NCBI GenBank assembly: GCA_031404815.1
Contig: JANNIH010000013.1
Location: 52,629 to 116,628 of the forward strand
DNA from: DASYKS01 sp031404815
Lineage (GTDB): Bacteria > Acidobacteriota > Thermoanaerobaculia > Multivoradales > UBA5704
Reading direction: 5' to 3'
DNA: 64,000 nucleotides
Made by a program: the position numbers and the translations under genes. Position 1 is the stretch's first letter. Every line of letters starts with the position of its first letter. The notes below the pieces were generated by a model. It worked only from the letters and a program-made list of their open reading frames with translations. It was not told the origin of the DNA and did no database searches. Shown here piece by piece: positions 34,606 to 43,494 of the stretch.

Positions 34606-35526
34606 ATGCCGTTCGTGCTCGGCGTCGGCCGCTCCGGCACCACGATGCTGCGCCTGATGCTCGACGCGCACTCCCGGCTCGCGATCCCGCCCGAGACCGG
34701 TTTTTCCGAGGAGATCGAGCGCCGCATGTCGGCGGGAGTGTCGCTCGCCGAGGCGGCGCTCGGCGCCATCTCCGACTGCGACAACGCTCAGAGCTTTGGC
34801 CTCGCCGCGGACGACCTGGCGCGCGCGTTCGCCCACCTCCCGCCCGGCGACCGGTACGGCACCGGGGTTGGACTCGCTCTGCGCGCGTTCTACCGCCTCT
34901 ATGCCGAAACCCAAGGGAAGCCGCGCGCGGGAGACAAGACGCCGATCCACACCGGCCACATCACGCGCCTCGCGCGTTACCTACCGGAGGCGCGCTTCAT
35001 CCACTTGATCCGCGACGGCCGCGATGTCGCGGCGTCGATCCGCGATCTCTGGTTCGCCCCCAGCCGCGAGTTGGGCGCCTTGGCCCTTTGGTGGCGGGAA
35101 ACTATCGAGGCGGCGCGGCGCCAGGCGAGCGATCTACCGGCCGGCACCTACCTCGAAGTGCGCTACGAAGAGCTGGTCGCGCATCCCGCCGCAGAACTCC
35201 AACGGATTTGCGCGTTCGCCGATCTGCCGTTCGAACCCGAGATGCTCGACTTCCACGCCCGCGCCCCGGCACGCCTCGCCGAAATGCAGACGGTTCGCGG
35301 GCAAGACGGCCGGGTGGTGATCACCGACGAGGAGCGACGCCACCAGCACCGGCTGACCACCGAGCCGCCCCGCACCGAACGGATCGGCCGCTTCCGCAGC
35401 GTCCTTACCCACCGAGAGATAGCGAAGTTCGAAGCGGAAGGCGGCACCTTTCTGCGGGACCTCGGCTACCCGCTGGTCACCAGCTCTTGGGCGCGGCTTC
35501 GGGCGCGCATCTCCCGTTCGAGATAA
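34606..35526 (+). CDS. Sulfotransferase-family protein
   Basis: ATG 34606 starts directly at FVLGVGRSGTTMLRLMLDAH, the 5'-phosphosulfate loop that binds PAPS. The 3'-phosphate motif is in ARFIHLIRDGRDVAASI. The 306-residue length fits bacterial sulfotransferases, which transfer sulfate to hydroxyls of small molecules, glycans or proteins. Its 3' end overlaps the opposing flavoprotein gene by 61 bp. It is the only plus-strand gene in this minus-strand block. Confidence 0.85.
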   Translation: MPFVLGVGRSGTTMLRLMLDAHSRLAIPPETGFSEEIERRMSAGVSLAEAALGAISDCDNAQSFGLAADDLARAFAHLPPGDRYGTGVGLALRAFYRLYAETQGKPRAGDKTPIHTGHITRLARYLPEARFIHLIRDGRDVAASIRDLWFAPSRELGALALWWRETIEAARRQASDLPAGTYLEVRYEELVAHPAAELQRICAFADLPFEPEMLDFHARAPARLAEMQTVRGQDGRVVITDEERRHQHRLTTEPPRTERIGRFRSVLTHREIAKFEAEGGTFLRDLGYPLVTSSWARLRARISRSR

Positions 35527-37052
35527 TCGCGCAGCGGCGCAACGTGCAGCGCCTGGTCGTGCCACTCACCGAACAGGTGCTCGAGCATGTGGTGCTCGGA
35601 GAGCTTCTCGCCGGCGCGGAAATGGCGGACCACGGGGTGGAGGAAGAAGCTCTCCTCCGCCGCTTCCGGGTCGGGACGGCGAACGACGTTGAACGGGTCA
35701 CCCTCCGTTGTACCGAACTCCAGGGTGACGACGTAGCAGTCGGAGTTTCGATCCAGCGCGATCTCCCGCAGGTAGTCCACCGGCATCTCTTCGAGCCTGC
35801 GCCCTTCGATCCCTTCTTTCGGCAGCACGAAGATCTCGGCCAAGTAACCGAACATCTGCCAGAGGGCCGAAGTCTGGTTGATGCGCGTAAGAATCGCTCG
35901 CGAGAGCCCATCCGGCGTGGCGGCAAACGGCGCCACGGGCCAGGGATTCCCTTCGTAACGCTCCTCCAAGATGCGATGGAGGGCGCGGCAGTTGTAGCGG
36001 AAGCCGTGGATGAACCCGGACGTGATCTTCTTGAAGTCGCGCATCTGCATGAGGCCGCCCGCGATGTAGAGATCGGGGATGTTGACCGATTCCCAGGCGC
36101 TCGTCTGGTCCGGAAAGCGATCTTGGATCGCGAGCTTCGGCCGGCAGCTCGCATCGAAAATCGAGTCGTCGAAGCGGAAGCCGGTGCAGGCGATCACCCG
36201 GTCGTAGATCAGCGCCTCCTGCTCCTGGTGGGCGTGGGTGTAGGTGACTTTGACTTGGAACTTACCATCCTCGCGCTTCTCGATGCACTGGATCGAACAA
36301 TCGAGCACGGCGTTCTGCGATTTCAGCTGGTAGGTGTCGAGCAGGTTGTTGTTGACCGCGCGCAGGTGGCCCACATGGTGGGTGCGCCAGGCGAATTGGA
36401 CCGGCCGGGGGCTCGCGATGTGGATGATCGCCGCGCGCGACACCAGATGGTCGGCGGTCTCGAAACCGGAGTTCCCTTTGCCGATGATCAACACCCGCTG
36501 GTTGCGAAACTCCTCGCGGTCGAGCGAGACATCGACATAGTTGTCCGCCAAATCGATGCCCGGAATGTCAGGAACGAAGGGGCGCGAGATGCCGGTCGCG
36601 ACGATCAGCCGCCGGGCCGCGAAGGTTTCGCCCGCCGCGGTTTCGACCTGGAAGCGACCGTCGCGTGACACCCGGGTCGCCCGCGCGCCGTAGCGGATAC
36701 GCAGCGCGAAGCGCTCGGCGAACTCTTCGAGGTAGCGCACCATGAGGTCGGCGTGCGGGAAGAAGTCTAGGCTGTAGTTTTTGAACAGTAGCTCCGAGTC
36801 GTCGCTGAGCAGCGAGTTCCAGTCGAAGCGGAGGTTGACCTCCGGATCGTCGTAGCCGGTAAACACCTTGTTGTTCGAGATCAGTTGGCGATGGCGCGGA
36901 AAACGCCGGAAGAAGTCTCCGGCGCCCGCAGCCGCTTCGAGGATCAGATAGTCCCGCCCGGCGCGCTCGAGGAAGTAGCCCAGCTGAAGGCCCGCCGGGC
37001 CGGCACCAAGGATCAGATAGTCGACCAGGACGGACGCTTCGGGCTGGTTCAT
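35466..37052 (-). CDS. FOXRED2-like FAD/NAD(P) oxidoreductase
   Basis: A 528-residue flavoprotein with a GAGGAG site before ATG 37052. FAD motif YLILGAGPAGLQLGYFLERA near the start, then FRRFPRHRQLISNNKVFTGY and NLRFDWNSLLSDDSELLF, which I recognise from the animal ER flavoprotein FOXRED2 and bacterial relatives. NAD(P) motif VLIIGKGNSGFETADHL near 190. ACTGFRFDDSIF and DLYIAGG close the flavin site. It resembles flavin monooxygenases but the substrate is unknown. It is 147 bp downstream of the deiodinase-like gene on the same strand, so it could be its reductant or act on the same compound. Confidence 0.82.
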   Translation of the reverse strand: MNQPEASVLVDYLILGAGPAGLQLGYFLERAGRDYLILEAAAGAGDFFRRFPRHRQLISNNKVFTGYDDPEVNLRFDWNSLLSDDSELLFKNYSLDFFPHADLMVRYLEEFAERFALRIRYGARATRVSRDGRFQVETAAGETFAARRLIVATGISRPFVPDIPGIDLADNYVDVSLDREEFRNQRVLIIGKGNSGFETADHLVSRAAIIHIASPRPVQFAWRTHHVGHLRAVNNNLLDTYQLKSQNAVLDCSIQCIEKREDGKFQVKVTYTHAHQEQEALIYDRVIACTGFRFDDSIFDASCRPKLAIQDRFPDQTSAWESVNIPDLYIAGGLMQMRDFKKITSGFIHGFRYNCRALHRILEERYEGNPWPVAPFAATPDGLSRAILTRINQTSALWQMFGYLAEIFVLPKEGIEGRRLEEMPVDYLREIALDRNSDCYVVTLEFGTTEGDPFNVVRRPDPEAAEESFFLHPVVRHFRAGEKLSEHHMLEHLFGEWHDQALHVAPLRDYLEREMRARSRAQELVTSG

Positions 37053-37199
37053 TGGAGCTCCTCTCGTTGGCTTCGGTGGAAGGTGCGGCCTCGAGTTCTC
37101 GCCCGAACATGAGACCTCCCAAAGCTGGTGGTGCTCGCGGGGGTCTCTAGGGGTCCACGTTTGGACAAGTCGGTTGGAATCGAACCGCACTCAGCGCAC

Positions 37200-37862
37200 T
37201 CAGCCAGGGAAGCGCCTGGCGAGCCAGGCCTCGACCTCCTCCGGATGGAAGCCGAACGGCCCGGTTTTCCCCTTGTAGACGAGGGTCTTTTTTTCGTCGA
37301 TCACGTAGATCCGTTCCGGCCAGCCGGCGTAGGCGGCATCGGCCGGATTGGTGATGTCATCGACCAGGAGGGGAATCGGAAAGCGAAAACGGCGCACCAT
37401 GTCGTTGGCGATCGCCACGCGCGCCGCCGTGCTCTTAGGCTGCGGGTAGCAGACGCCCTCTTTCTCGTTGCTCTCCATTTGCCACTCGTCGGTCGGATGG
37501 GCTTCGCGGATGTAGACCGCAACGAACGTCGCGCGGTCCCTATAGCGGCGGTACATCTGGCTCAGGCGCTCGACCGAGCGCCGGAACGGCGGTCAGGTGT
37601 AGCTGCCGAAGATAAGAACGAGCGGTCTCTCCCCCATCCGTTCGCTTAACCGAACGCGGGTGCGGCCGTCGAGCGCCAAGAGCGAGACATCCGGCGCCCG
37701 GTCGCCTATTTCAAGCGCGCCTTCCTGCCGCGTGTCGTAGCGCAGCATCCCCCAGACGTTGCTCGGACCGATGGTGACCAACGCCCAGGTGGCGGCGCCG
37801 ACCATGGCAACACCCAACACGAGGCCGGCCCAACGGAGAGTTCTCGTCAAAACGGTTTTCAT
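37200..37862 (-). CDS. Selenocysteine-containing deiodinase-like protein
   Basis: One 220-residue protein is made if TGA 37593-37595 is read as Sec90. Residues 10-32 are a membrane anchor. The thioredoxin-fold domain has GDRAPDVSLLALDG, then VLIFGSYT-Sec-PPFRRSV, the deiodinase active site (vertebrate enzymes: FGS-T-Sec-PPF). After the Sec come VAVYIREAHPTDEW, with the family's Glu-Ala-His-Pro and Trp, and RIYVIDEKKTLVYKGKTGPF, GFHPEEVEAWLARRF, close to the vertebrate C-terminus. Homology on both sides of the TGA shows it is not a stop. Iodothyronine deiodinases reductively remove iodide from phenolic rings. In a bacterium the substrate may be a halogenated phenol or a peroxide. Needs SelA/B/C/D elsewhere. 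Confidence 0.88.
37565..37582 (-). promoter_or_regulatory. Bacterial SECIS-like hairpin after the Sec codon
   Basis: In the mRNA, 10 bases after the UGA, GGCGCUC-GGUC-GAGCGCC forms a perfect 7-bp stem with loop GGUC. The loop begins 17 bases after the UGA. The E. coli fdhF SECIS presents GGUC in its loop at nearly the same distance, and the G and U of that loop are what SelB binds. Confidence 0.8.
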
Positions 37863-38058
37863 GGCGGCTCCTTCGCACCCTCGTTTCCCCGCGTGTCAAC
37901 GAGTGCGGGCAAGACCCTTTTAGGCGTCCGCGCGCACTCTCTTTCAATAGGGGTGCGCGCACCGCGCACTCGGGGGACGTTTCGGAGCGAGCCATCGAGC
38001 GCTCGGACTCAGAGTTACCCTCTCGCCTTGGACCCAAAGGGTCCGAAAGGAGTCACAG

Positions 38059-38355
38059 ATGTCTAAACTGTCGCTCGCCTTCCTCGCCGTGCTCTTCCTC
38101 GTCGTGCCGGCAATCAGCCGAGCAGCGTCCTACTGCGAAAAAGACTTTTACAGCGACGCGACCTACACGAACTTGGTGGGCGGCCGAACCACCAACTGCC
38201 AAGGGCAGACTTACTCCTGGGGTGTTGTGACCGCTTTTAAGCTCGGTGGCTGCGAGCCCTGCGGCGGTGCCGCGGTCTCTCTTTCGACCCAAGAGTCCGG
38301 AACGGCGAAACCGCTGGACCTCGCCCCCGCCGCCTGCCTGGCGCCGATTCGCTGA
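38059..38355 (+). CDS. Small secreted protein, DUF6289-like
   Basis: A 98-residue protein behind GAAAGGAG. Signal peptide MSKLSLAFLAVLFLVVPAIS with cleavage near RAAS. The mature part has FYSDATYTNLVGGR, then TTNCQGQTYSWG, and four further cysteines. The YYSDATYT-VG pattern with C and WG occurs in small secreted proteins I know as DUF6289, which are of unknown function. It is divergent from the deiodinase-like gene with 196 bp between and ends at a hairpin. Confidence 0.6.
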   Translation: MSKLSLAFLAVLFLVVPAISRAASYCEKDFYSDATYTNLVGGRTTNCQGQTYSWGVVTAFKLGGCEPCGGAAVSLSTQESGTAKPLDLAPAACLAPIR

Positions 38356-38370
38356 GCCTGTGAAGAACCA

Positions 38371-38398
38371 GGGGCGACGTCAACCGTGCCGTCGCCCC
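38371..38398. terminator. Hairpin between convergent genes
   Basis: GGGGCGACG at 38371-38379 pairs with CGTCGCCCC at 38390-38398, 16 bp after the secreted-protein gene and before the end of the transporter gene at 38430. Confidence 0.6.
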
Positions 38399-38429
38399 GA
38401 CCTTCGCACTTCGTTTCTCGTTGGCCCAC

Positions 38430-39389
38430 CTACGATCCGTGCGGTTCCCCTTCCGGCACCGGGCGGAGCCGGGCGCTCTCTTTCGATTCGACCCAGGTCT
38501 TGACCAGCGTGGCGGCCAAGATCACCGCTCCTCCGGCGAGCGACCAGGCGCTCGGCTGTTCGTGGTGGACGAGCCAGGCCCAGATCGGATTGAGCACCGG
38601 TTCGAGGAAGAGCAGAAGCGATGTCTCGAACGCCGGGACATGGCGGATCGCCTTGGTCAGGAAGACGTAGGCGAAGCCGATCTGAAAAATACCCAGGTAG
38701 GAGACCACCGCGAGATCGACCCCACCGATGCGGGAGATCGGCAACGCGAGCGGCAGGCAGACCAGGCAGGCGAATGCGTTTCCCCAGAGCGTCGCCGAAG
38801 CGGGAGAACCCGCGCCCGCCACCCCACTTGCGGACTCCCCCGGGCGGCTGAGCACGCGCAGCCCCATCACCGTGAGCGCCCAGAACAGGCCAGAGGAGAG
38901 CGCCAGGATGTTGCCCAGGAGTGGCCGCGGTGCGGTGGCCGAAGCCGGGTCGAGCCCGATGAAGAAGAGGCTTAGCCCCAAGCCCAGCAGGGCCACGAAA
39001 TAGAGGTCGCGCCGCTTCACCCGCTCGTCGAGCAGCCAGGGGCCGAGCAGCAGGACGTAGAGCGGCGCGGTCGATTGAAGGAAGATCGAACTCGCCGCCG
39101 TGGTCATCTTGTTGGAGAGCACGAACAGGATCATCGTCGTCGCGTGCGCGGCCGACACCAAGAGGGTCGCTCGGGTCGGCCGTCGGCGCGCCGCCGGGAG
39201 CATCAGAAAGAGCGCCACGGTCGCGATGCCGGCGCGGAAACAGGCGACCTGCCAACCGGAGAGCGAGGCCGCTTTGATCGCGGCGCCGCCAGTTGAAAAC
39301 AGGGCGGCCGCAGCGAGCACGCCGAGCCGACCGGTGAGTGCGGTTCTTTGAACGGAGGGGAGGGCGGCTTGCTGTGCGGCGAGTGACAT
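38430..39389 (-). CDS. EamA/DMT-family transporter
   Basis: A 319-residue permease starting at MSLAAQQAALP. Two EamA halves with about ten helices: LGVLAAAALFSTGGAAIKAA at the start of the first, LGNILALSSGLFWALTVMGL at the start of the second, and LFLEPVLNPIWAWLVHHEQP, the usual 'EP---P--A' helix, near the end. Probably a metabolite exporter. It is not in an operon with its neighbours and differs from the transporter at 33584. Confidence 0.88.
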   Translation of the reverse strand: MSLAAQQAALPSVQRTALTGRLGVLAAAALFSTGGAAIKAASLSGWQVACFRAGIATVALFLMLPAARRRPTRATLLVSAAHATTMILFVLSNKMTTAASSIFLQSTAPLYVLLLGPWLLDERVKRRDLYFVALLGLGLSLFFIGLDPASATAPRPLLGNILALSSGLFWALTVMGLRVLSRPGESASGVAGAGSPASATLWGNAFACLVCLPLALPISRIGGVDLAVVSYLGIFQIGFAYVFLTKAIRHVPAFETSLLLFLEPVLNPIWAWLVHHEQPSAWSLAGGAVILAATLVKTWVESKESARLRPVPEGEPHGS

Positions 39390-39609
39390 CGCGCGGCATT
39401 GTATGCCGGGGCCGGCCGCGGCAAATCTGACGTTCGCTGCCACCGGCGCCGACGTGCCCGTCACCTTATTGACTCTTGCCAATATCTAGATCGACAGGCA
39501 GAATAGGCGGCGACTCGTGGTTGATCTCGCCGTTCGTGCCACCCGGTGATGGCCTCCTGCCGGGAGAGCTTTTGGAGTCGAAATTTCTTTTTGCCGGAAG
39601 GAGACACGC

Positions 39610-41136
39610 ATGCGACCTGCCACCTCCCTCGCGCCGGGGTTCTTCGGTCTGACGCGCTCGGCTCCAAACGCCGAGCTGCTCGGCCGGGTGACCCACCCGA
39701 GCCTCCGCGCCCTTCGGGCCGCGCGCTCCGATCGCCCGCTCGCCGAGGCGCTCGAAGCCCACGCGCAGGCACAAGAGCCACAGGCCGGCGTTGTGCTCAC
39801 CCCCGAGCAGCGCCTGCTCGGGCGGATCTCGTTCGGCCCCACGAGCGCGGATCACGCCCGGATGCGCCAAATCGGCTACACCGCCTACCTCGAAGAGCAG
39901 CTCGCCTACACCCGGCTGGATGATTCGGAACTCGAAAACGCGCTCACCGCGGCGTTCCCGACGCTCTCGATGACCCCTGCCGAGCTGTATTTCGGCGACA
40001 ACTTCGACCTCACCTATGAGCTGCCGATCGCCGCGATCTACCGCGCGATCTACAGCAAGCGGCAACTGTTCGAAACCATGGTCAACTTCTGGACCGACCA
40101 TTTCAACATCGACCTCGGGGGCGACACCGCCCACTTCTTGAAGCATGTCGATGAGCGCGACGTGATCCGCAAGCACGCGCTGGGGAAGTTCCCCGATCTG
40201 CTGCGGGCGAGCTCGAAGAGCCCGGCGATGCTCACCTACCTCTCGAACGACTCGAACTACGCCGACTATCCGAACGAGAACTACGCCCGCGAGGTGATGG
40301 AACTCCATTCGCTCGGCGCCGACCAGGGGTACACCCAGATCGACGTGCGCGAGCTCGCCCGCTGCCTGACCGGATGGTTCATCGTCTACGAGGAGGACGT
40401 GAACAACTTCGGCAAGTTCAAGTTCGAGCCCGACGCCCACGACAATGGCGCGAAGCGGGTGATCGGGTTGGCCATCCCCGCGGGCGGCGGCGTCACCGAT
40501 GGCGAGAAGGTGATCAACCGCCTGGCGCTCCACCCGAACACCGCCAAATACATCGCGAGGAAGCTGCTGATCTACTTCTGGGGCTACGAACCGCCGCAGA
40601 ACTACGTCAACCGGGTGGCCACGGTCTTCCGAAACACCGGCGGCGATATCAAGGCGATGCTGCGCACGATCCTCCAGCGGAGCTGGATCGAAAACGCCAC
40701 TCCGAAGCTCAAGCGGCCGTTCCACTACGCGGCCTCCGCCGTGCGCGCGACGTTCGGCGCGGTCGACGAGCCCGGTCCGCTGTTCGACCACCTCGCGGAC
40801 TCGGGCCAGCTCCCCTATTACTGGTCGCCGCCGAACGGCTATCCGGACACCCGCGTCTACTGGTCGGGATTCCTGCGCAATCGGTGGAACTTCTCGCTCG
40901 ATATGGCGGCCACGGACTCGCTCGGCATCCGACTCGACCTGGACGCATTTCTGGGCCTCAGCCTTTCTCCGCAGGCGCTCACCACGCGGATCAACGCGCT
41001 GGTCGCCAACGGCAAACTCGCCCCGATCACCCAGAATGCCGTGCGCGATTTTCTCCGCGCCGGCTCCCGCACCACCGGGCGCGTCCGCGAAGCGCTCGGC
41101 CTCGCCCTCGCTTCGCCCGATTTTCAGGAATTCTGA
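39610..41136 (+). CDS. DUF1800 domain protein
   Basis: A 508-residue protein with the DUF1800 landmarks: RLLGRISFGPTSADHARM, IYSKRQLFETMVNFWTDHFN, FPDLLRASSKSPAMLTYLSN, ENYAREVMELHSLG and ARCLTGWF. These proteins are encoded next to DUF1501 proteins, as here (28 bp gap), and both are thought to act outside the cytoplasm, but no reaction is known. An AAGGAG site precedes the ATG. The export signal is not clear in this one. Confidence 0.88.
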   Translation: MRPATSLAPGFFGLTRSAPNAELLGRVTHPSLRALRAARSDRPLAEALEAHAQAQEPQAGVVLTPEQRLLGRISFGPTSADHARMRQIGYTAYLEEQLAYTRLDDSELENALTAAFPTLSMTPAELYFGDNFDLTYELPIAAIYRAIYSKRQLFETMVNFWTDHFNIDLGGDTAHFLKHVDERDVIRKHALGKFPDLLRASSKSPAMLTYLSNDSNYADYPNENYAREVMELHSLGADQGYTQIDVRELARCLTGWFIVYEEDVNNFGKFKFEPDAHDNGAKRVIGLAIPAGGGVTDGEKVINRLALHPNTAKYIARKLLIYFWGYEPPQNYVNRVATVFRNTGGDIKAMLRTILQRSWIENATPKLKRPFHYAASAVRATFGAVDEPGPLFDHLADSGQLPYYWSPPNGYPDTRVYWSGFLRNRWNFSLDMAATDSLGIRLDLDAFLGLSLSPQALTTRINALVANGKLAPITQNAVRDFLRAGSRTTGRVREALGLALASPDFQEF

Positions 41137-41164
41137 TCGCCCGCGCCGGCGAGGAGACCCGTTC

Positions 41165-42457
41165 ATGAGCTCGCATGAAGAGAAGAAGGGTTGCACGGAA
41201 TTCCATCAGCTGTCTCGGCGCCGGTTCCTCGGCCTGTCGGCCGGAGCGCTGGCCGCGACGGCGGTCCCCGCCTGGTTGCCCAAAGTCGCATTCGCCACCA
41301 CCGGTGGCTCGCGCGATGTCCTGGTTTCGATCTTCCTGCGCGGCGGCGCCGACGGCCTCACCCTCATCGTGCCGCACGGCGAGAATGCCTACTACGACCT
41401 GCGGCCGACGCTCGCGATCCCCCGCCCGGGGAGCGGACCCACCTCTGCGATCGATCTCGACGGCTTCTTCGGGCTGCCGCCTGCGATGAGCGCGCTTAAA
41501 GAAGCGTACGACGACGAGGTACTCCTGTTCGTCCACGCGACCGGCCTGCCCGATCCGACCCGCTCTCACTTCTCTGCCATGTACTTTATGGAGGTTGGCC
41601 GGCCTTCGCCCCCGACCTCGCTCTTCTCCGGTTGGCTGGGCCGCCACCTCGCGACCACCCCGGCCGCCTCTCCCGGTGCGCCGCTGCGCGCCCTCGGCCT
41701 TGGCTACGGCTTGCCGCGCAGCCTGGTGGGCGCCCCCCAAACCGTGCCGGTGCGCGACCTGGGTAACGTCGGCCTGGCGGGGGACGAGGATCTCGCACCC
41801 GGGCGCCGCAGGGCGCTCGACAGCATGTACGCGGCGGCGACCGACAGTCTGCTCAAGGCGTCGGCGAGCAACACGACGCGGACCATCGACCTGCTTGAGC
41901 AGATCGACTTCGCCGGCTATCAGCCGGCCGGCGGCGCGGAGTACCCGGACGACGAGTTCGGCAACGCGCTTAAATCGACCGCGGCGCTGATCAAAGCGCA
42001 GGTGGGGGTCGAAGCGGCGACGATCGATCTCTCCGGCTGGGACAGCCATGAAGAGATGGGCGCGATCGACGGCGATCTGGCCGCGTTGATGACCAGCCTG
42101 TCGCGCGGCCTCGCGGCATTCCACAAAGACCTGTTCACCAGCGGTTTCGACCGGGTGGTGGTGACCGTCCAGTCGGAGTTCGGCCGCAACGCGAACGAAA
42201 ACGCGAGCCGCGGCACCGACCATGGCCATGGCGGCGCGATGATCGTGCTCGGCGGCCAGGTGGCGGGCGGCCGGGTGCTCGCCGACTGGCCCGGATTGGC
42301 CCCCGAACAACTCTACGAAGAGCAAGATCTCCAGATCACGATCGACTACCGCGACGTGCTCGCCGAGATTTTGGAGAAGCGGCTCGGCAATACGAACCTT
42401 GCCGCGGTCTTCCCCGATCCGGCCTACACCCCGAGCTTCAAGGGTGTGATTCGGTAG
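41165..42457 (+). CDS. DUF1501 domain protein, Tat-exported
   Basis: A 430-residue protein starting at ATG 41165. SRRRFLGLSAGALAATAVPA is a twin-arginine export signal. The mature part is of the alkaline-phosphatase/sulfatase-like superfamily used by DUF1501: DVLVSIFLRGGADGLTLIVP, a MYFMEVG stretch, GWDSHEEMG, then EFGRNANENASRGTDHGHGG, whose Asp-His-Gly-His is metal-site-like. It follows the DUF1800 gene and overlaps the opposing TPR gene by 20 bp. Confidence 0.9.
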   Translation: MSSHEEKKGCTEFHQLSRRRFLGLSAGALAATAVPAWLPKVAFATTGGSRDVLVSIFLRGGADGLTLIVPHGENAYYDLRPTLAIPRPGSGPTSAIDLDGFFGLPPAMSALKEAYDDEVLLFVHATGLPDPTRSHFSAMYFMEVGRPSPPTSLFSGWLGRHLATTPAASPGAPLRALGLGYGLPRSLVGAPQTVPVRDLGNVGLAGDEDLAPGRRRALDSMYAAATDSLLKASASNTTRTIDLLEQIDFAGYQPAGGAEYPDDEFGNALKSTAALIKAQVGVEAATIDLSGWDSHEEMGAIDGDLAALMTSLSRGLAAFHKDLFTSGFDRVVVTVQSEFGRNANENASRGTDHGHGGAMIVLGGQVAGGRVLADWPGLAPEQLYEEQDLQITIDYRDVLAEILEKRLGNTNLAAVFPDPAYTPSFKGVIR

Positions 42458-43427
42458 CCGGAGCCGACGGTTTCCGCACGTACAGGCCGTCCCACTCCGA
42501 TTCCCAGGTCACCCCTTTGTCACTCGACTTCTCGATGTACTGACGGACGCGGTCCGGTCCGAGCGGGGTGTAGGTCATTCGGTAGCGCGTCGAAACCCCG
42601 TCCGCGCCGACGGCGTCACGCGTGAACTGGACCGAATTGCCTACCGCCGCGCCGAACCAGTCCTGGACATCTCCCTGGCTGTCGACATAGCGCTGGGTCC
42701 ACGCTTTGGTGGCGGAGGACCAGGCGCTCAAGCTCTGGCCGAAATAATCGCCGTTGTTGTGCTTGTAATCTTCGTGGATCGCGCAGCCGCCGAGCACCGA
42801 AGTGATCCGGCTGGCCGCGGACGAATTCCCCGCCGGGGCCTGCACGTCCCAGTCACCGAGCCAAAAGGAGAGCTGCTTGTACTCCGGAAACACGGAGCAA
42901 GGATCGGCCTTCGCGCGGACCGCGGCGATCGCCTGCACGAAGCGTGGGTCGCTCCGGAGCGACTCGAAATCCGGGTTTTTCTCCATTGTCGACAGGCCGG
43001 CAAAACCGAGCTTGACCGCCTTTTCGAGCTCTACCAGCGCCTCTTCGCGCTTTGCCAAGCGGGAGAGCACTCGGGATTTCCGGGCCGCAATGAGAATTGG
43101 GTCGTAGCCTGCTCCGCCCGACTGGGCATAAGCGTCGGCGGCCGGCTGCCAGTGACCGAGTTCGTGATGCGCGGCGCCGAGGGCAAACCAGGCATCGGCG
43201 TTCTTCGGGTTGGCTGCCACGATCGCAGAATACGCCTCGACCGCACCGGCCCAATCCTTGGCCGCCAACAGCGCCGCCGCGCGGGCGACCGGATCGCTCG
43301 CCGTCGCCGTTTCTTCCGCCGCGCCAGCCCGATCAGGAGCGAGCATCTGCCCCACCCAAATCAAGGCCAGCGCCCCGATCGCCCCTCTCCACCTCCTGCT
43401 CATCGAACGTCCGCTCCTGCCGACCAT
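42438..43427 (-). CDS. Periplasmic TPR protein with DUF1579-like C-terminus
   Basis: ATG 43427 has the AGGAGG site. A signal peptide or anchor (GAIGALALIWVGQMLAPDRA) is followed by two or three TPR units (DWAGAVEAYSAIVAANPKNA; AWFALGAAHHELGHWQPAAD) and a short helical stretch with DPRFVQAIAAVRAK. From about residue 190 a beta domain begins at LSFWLGDWDVQAP with later GGCAIHEDYK and DRVRQYIEKSSDKG, which matches proteins of the DUF1579 type (FWLG-W). Function unknown. Confidence 0.7.
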   Translation of the reverse strand: MVGRSGRSMSRRWRGAIGALALIWVGQMLAPDRAGAAEETATASDPVARAAALLAAKDWAGAVEAYSAIVAANPKNADAWFALGAAHHELGHWQPAADAYAQSGGAGYDPILIAARKSRVLSRLAKREEALVELEKAVKLGFAGLSTMEKNPDFESLRSDPRFVQAIAAVRAKADPCSVFPEYKQLSFWLGDWDVQAPAGNSSAASRITSVLGGCAIHEDYKHNNGDYFGQSLSAWSSATKAWTQRYVDSQGDVQDWFGAAVGNSVQFTRDAVGADGVSTRYRMTYTPLGPDRVRQYIEKSSDKGVTWESEWDGLYVRKPSAPATESHP

Positions 43428-43494
43428 CGAGAACCTCCTGATTCGCGTTTGACATGCTTGCACTCTATCAAACCTAGCGCTTGCGCCGACGCGC

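Noticed and set aside
41586..41798. Small frames opposite the DUF1501 gene
   Set aside because: Antisense to a certain gene, Arg/Gly-rich and without start signals.
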